Source: Chondrosia reniformis (taxonomy: Eukaryota > Porifera > Demospongiae > Chondrillida > Chondrillidae). From it: a stretch of 64,000 nucleotides of DNA. Location of the stretch: contig OX359192.1 of the NCBI GenBank assembly GCA_947172415.1, positions 64,501-128,500 of the forward strand. Reading direction: 5' to 3'. The first letter of the stretch is position 1, and every line of letters begins with the position of its first letter. The notes beneath the pieces are model-generated. The model was not told the origin of the DNA and ran no database searches. It worked only from the letters and a program-made list of their open reading frames with translations. Below, piece by piece: positions 61,020-64,000 of this stretch. A program made the translations under genes and the position numbers.

Positions 61020-64000
61020 ATGTTACTAGCGAGGCTGTTTATAGTTGTTTTTATATCATTTCGTTGCGCTGGGCACGATACTGAAGGTTCCTACCACACG
61101 AACGTGTGGGTTGTAGAGGTCCCCGCAGGAGAAGAGAGAGCCAACGAGATTGCCCAAAGACTTGGTTTTATTAATCACGGAAAGGTAAAAGAGAAACTAT
61201 ATGTAATTGTAGTAGTTCTGACTGTCTTTCCTAAATAATTCAGACTTTGTGTATAGAAATTTGTTCGTTATTCATTTCCTACAGTCCTCGGATTGAGAGG
61301 ATGAATACTTGTAATGTTGATCTTTAGTTGTACATTATTTGTCACTTGCGCATTTCTGTAGGTTTTAGGAGATGACACTTTATTTGAATTTGAACACAAA
61401 CATTCTCGCAAGAGATCGGATGGTCCCCAGGAGGACGTTCATGGACACCTGACCCGAGAGCCCGGGGTCTCTGGTGCGCACCAGCAAGTGGCCAAGAGGC
61501 GAGCCAAGCGCGACACGTTCATCCTTCCACTTGATCCCAGCTACAGGAAGCAGTGGTATTTGGTGAGTGGGGATGGAGGGATAAGGGCGTGATGAGACCC
61601 TTGGGTGTGATGAGACCCTTGGGCGTGATGAGACCCTTGGGCGTGATGAGACCCTTGGGCGTGATGAGACCCTTGGGTGTGATGAGACCCTTGGGTGTGA
61701 TGAGACCCTTGGGTGTGATGAGACCCTTGGGTGTGATCTGTTTGGGTGGGATAAGTGCCAGACAAAAGTGGTTCTGTGGGCGTGGTTCACTGGCTACATG
61801 TACGTATACACATGTGATGTCTGACAAAGCCAAACTTCCACAACATCGTTTGCTATCTCATCAGCTGTCAAATTGATTTGCAGCTGGTCCGTGTACTGTG
61901 AACTGGACTTGTACAAGAGCCAGCTGGAACACACTACATCCAACAGTCACATCTTGTACTTGCCTCTTTATCTGAATGTGGATCTGGTAGCTCTAGTTTG
62001 ATTAGCAATTGAATTTTATACATTTTTTGCTAAATTATTCAAAACATTTCTATGAGTTCTAATTGTTGCCCTCCTGAATACACAGACTAGACCAAGCACT
62101 CCCAACCTGAATGCAAAGGAGGCGTGGAGAATGGGCTATACTGGACTGGGATCAGTAGTGACTATAGTGGACGATGGTGAGCGTAGTAACTGGTACAGCT
62201 GGTGAAATGGTTTTGAAACTGATTTCCTTTTCCTAGGTTTGGAATGGAAACATGAAGATTTGAAAAGGAATTATGTACGTAAGGAAAAATTACATTTTAT
62301 ATAGAAAATGAAACTTTCAATGTGTTTAATGTAGTTAAAAGGGAATTAATTAAATATCAATCATAAAGCCATAGATGTTTTTGGGAAACATATCATTACA
62401 TTTGTAATGTTAACTGCTGTAACTTGGGGTTGGCCATTTGGTGCCAGTGTAATCGTGTTCCATTCTAATATGTCTGCTTGTGTTAGGATCCGGAGGCATG
62501 TTACGACTTTAACAGTCATGACAGTGATCCCACCCCCCGCTACGATCCAACCAATGAGAACAAGCATGGGACCAGGTGTGCCGGCGAGGTGGCCGCACTG
62601 AAGAATGACATTTGTACAGTTGGGATTGCCTACAATGCCAGTATTGGAGGTACATGGGGCCCCTGGCTACTTGTACATTGGGCCTGTATGACCTTTGGTA
62701 CTTTGACCTTTGACTTCTAGGGATACGTATGTTGGATGGAGATGTCACTGATGCAGTAGAGGGGAATTCCCTTGGGTTCCGTCAGGACCATATTGACATA
62801 TATAGCTCCTCCTGGGGACCAGATGACGATGGCCAGACTGTTGATGGACCAGGATTGCTTGCCAAAAAGGCCTTCCAAAATGGAGTTGGGAATGTAAGCA
62901 CTTTATACTATGGCAATGCCATACAAACATGTACTAATGTTCAGTTCTAATACCTTAAAAGTGTAGGTCATTTCAAATTGAATAATTAACCAAACTGGTT
63001 TCAATTATCTCTCCTGTAGGGTAGGGACGGGAAGGGAAGTATATTTGTATGGGCTTCTGGGAATGGTGGATCGGCAGGAGACAGTTGCAGCTGCGATGGC
63101 TATGTAGTGTCGCCATTCACAATAGCCATCGGAGCTGTGCAACAAAATGGTGCAATGCCTTGGTATGCTGAGGAGTGCCCCGCCCTCATGGCAGTCACAC
63201 CCAGCAGTGGAGGTGGATCACAGGGCTCCATAGTGAGTACATCTTTAATAATCACAGTTTGCAAGCAGTGTCTCCAAATATGGCTGCCTGTCATTTGTAG
63301 AGTACAACTGACATTCGACACAAGTGCACTGATTATCACACTGGTACGAGCGCTGCTGCTCCTCTGGCTGCCGGCGTCATAGCCCTAGCCCTGCAGGCCA
63401 AGTGAGTGCCACCTGTTACCATGACAACCTTACCATACTGCCATAGCAACCTGAACATGTTATCATTGTGATAATGTTACCGTAGAAACCTGTAACAGCC
63501 TATGACAGTACATTAGCGTAGCAATCGGATAGTGATACAAGGAAACCCAATTGTGTTACCATAGCAATGTACTATTAAGGTAGCATTTGACTTTGTTCAT
63601 GTAGACCTGACTTGACTTGGAGAGATGTTCAGTACATTCTGGCTCTGACTTCAAAACTAGATTCACTTCACTCTCAATCCATTCTGACTAACGGAGCTGG
63701 TTTGAAATACAGTCATCAATTTGGGTTTGGGCTCATAGATGCTGGTGCAGTGGTCAACAGAGCTCTCCATTGGACCACAGTACCTGAACAGATGACTTGC
63801 ACTTTGACCTCCTCAGATACTCCAAAGTACGTACATACATATGTCAGTTACCCCTTCTGTGTGTGCTGAGTTTGAAAGGTTCACCATTGCATCAATTAGT
63901 TTATAGTGGTGTGCTGATGTTTGTTAGATGAAGTTGTGATAGAATGTGTGGTCACAAAGTGACTCTTCTCTTCCTCTTAGGGAAGTGGTTGATAGCGAAG
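61020..64000 (+). CDS. Furin/kexin-like proprotein convertase, 3' end cut by window
   Basis: Calcium-dependent secretory-pathway serine protease that cleaves precursors after basic residues. The signal peptide [18 protein letters not shown] is followed by a prodomain ([19 protein letters not shown]) with a candidate internal site KHSRKR and a terminal site [11 protein letters not shown]. The S8 domain shows all key residues: Asp in [15 protein letters not shown], His in [13 protein letters not shown], the oxyanion Asn in FVWASGNGG (so not PC2-like, which has Asp), and Ser in [32 protein letters not shown] is typical of the family. The P domain begins near 63700 ([19 protein letters not shown]). 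The window ends before any Cys-rich or transmembrane tail, so furin, PC5 and PC7 types cannot be separated. Confidence 0.93.
61584..61740. repeat. 19-bp minisatellite in convertase intron
   Basis: About eight copies of GTGATGAGACCCTTGGG plus GC/TG. It begins shortly after the donor following KQWYL. Confidence 0.9.

Overview
The window is animal nuclear DNA. It is gene-dense, has many very short introns (about 50-80 bp with GT..AG ends), and holds 16 recognisable protein-coding genes. All the recognised products are metazoan or eukaryotic families (CHD1, TMC, NKCC-type SLC12, DDX59, UNC93, PMVK, PEX11, RBM8A/Y14, DMXL/rabconnectin-3, TTC7, SERINC, furin-like convertase). The compact layout, very close divergent start codons and deep family divergence suggest an early-branching animal, most likely a sponge. 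That assignment is inference; no marker here proves it.

Layout. 1-3 kb: left-edge coiled-coil gene (-), AAGAB (+), an unrecognised coiled-coil/basic protein (-). 3.1-10.5 kb: CHD1 (+). 10.7-15.0 kb: TMC channel-like gene (+), tail-to-tail with an NKCC-type cotransporter (-, 15.2-20.5 kb). 20.7-23.4 kb: DDX59 (-), head-to-head with an UNC93-like gene (+, 23.5-25.6 kb). 25.9-34.3 kb: an AT-rich 170-bp satellite in higher-order order, interrupted by two near-identical 1.04-kb inserts. 34.3-39.3 kb: an unrecognised helical protein (-) carrying three minisatellites, head-to-head with PMVK (+). 40.8-42.4 kb: PEX11 (-) and RBM8A (+), with start codons 25 bp apart. 42.7-53.8 kb: DMXL (+). 54.7-57.4 kb: TTC7 (-), head-to-head with SERINC (+). 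61.0 kb to the end: a furin-like proprotein convertase (+), cut by the window edge.

The genes are mostly housekeeping: chromatin remodelling, exon-junction complex, peroxisome and mevalonate metabolism, V-ATPase/RAVE and endomembrane traffic, PI4K scaffold, secretory protease and membrane transport. They do not form an operon. Six divergent pairs share intergenic gaps of 25-144 bp.

The unusual content is non-coding. (1) Near-palindromes of the RFX X-box type (GTTNCCATGGNAAC and relatives) are scattered through the genes, and several coincide exactly with splice donors or acceptors. (2) Clusters of TCACATGA/TCATGTGA fill many of the shortest introns. (3) More than 20 minisatellites sit mainly in introns. 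One has copied the PMVK 3' splice site about 24 times, each copy carrying an in-frame stop. Arrays inside coding exons all have units divisible by three. (4) The 170-bp satellite contains duplicated, hairpin-rich inserts. Exon boundaries were deduced by eye from splice consensus and protein-family similarity; no search was run.
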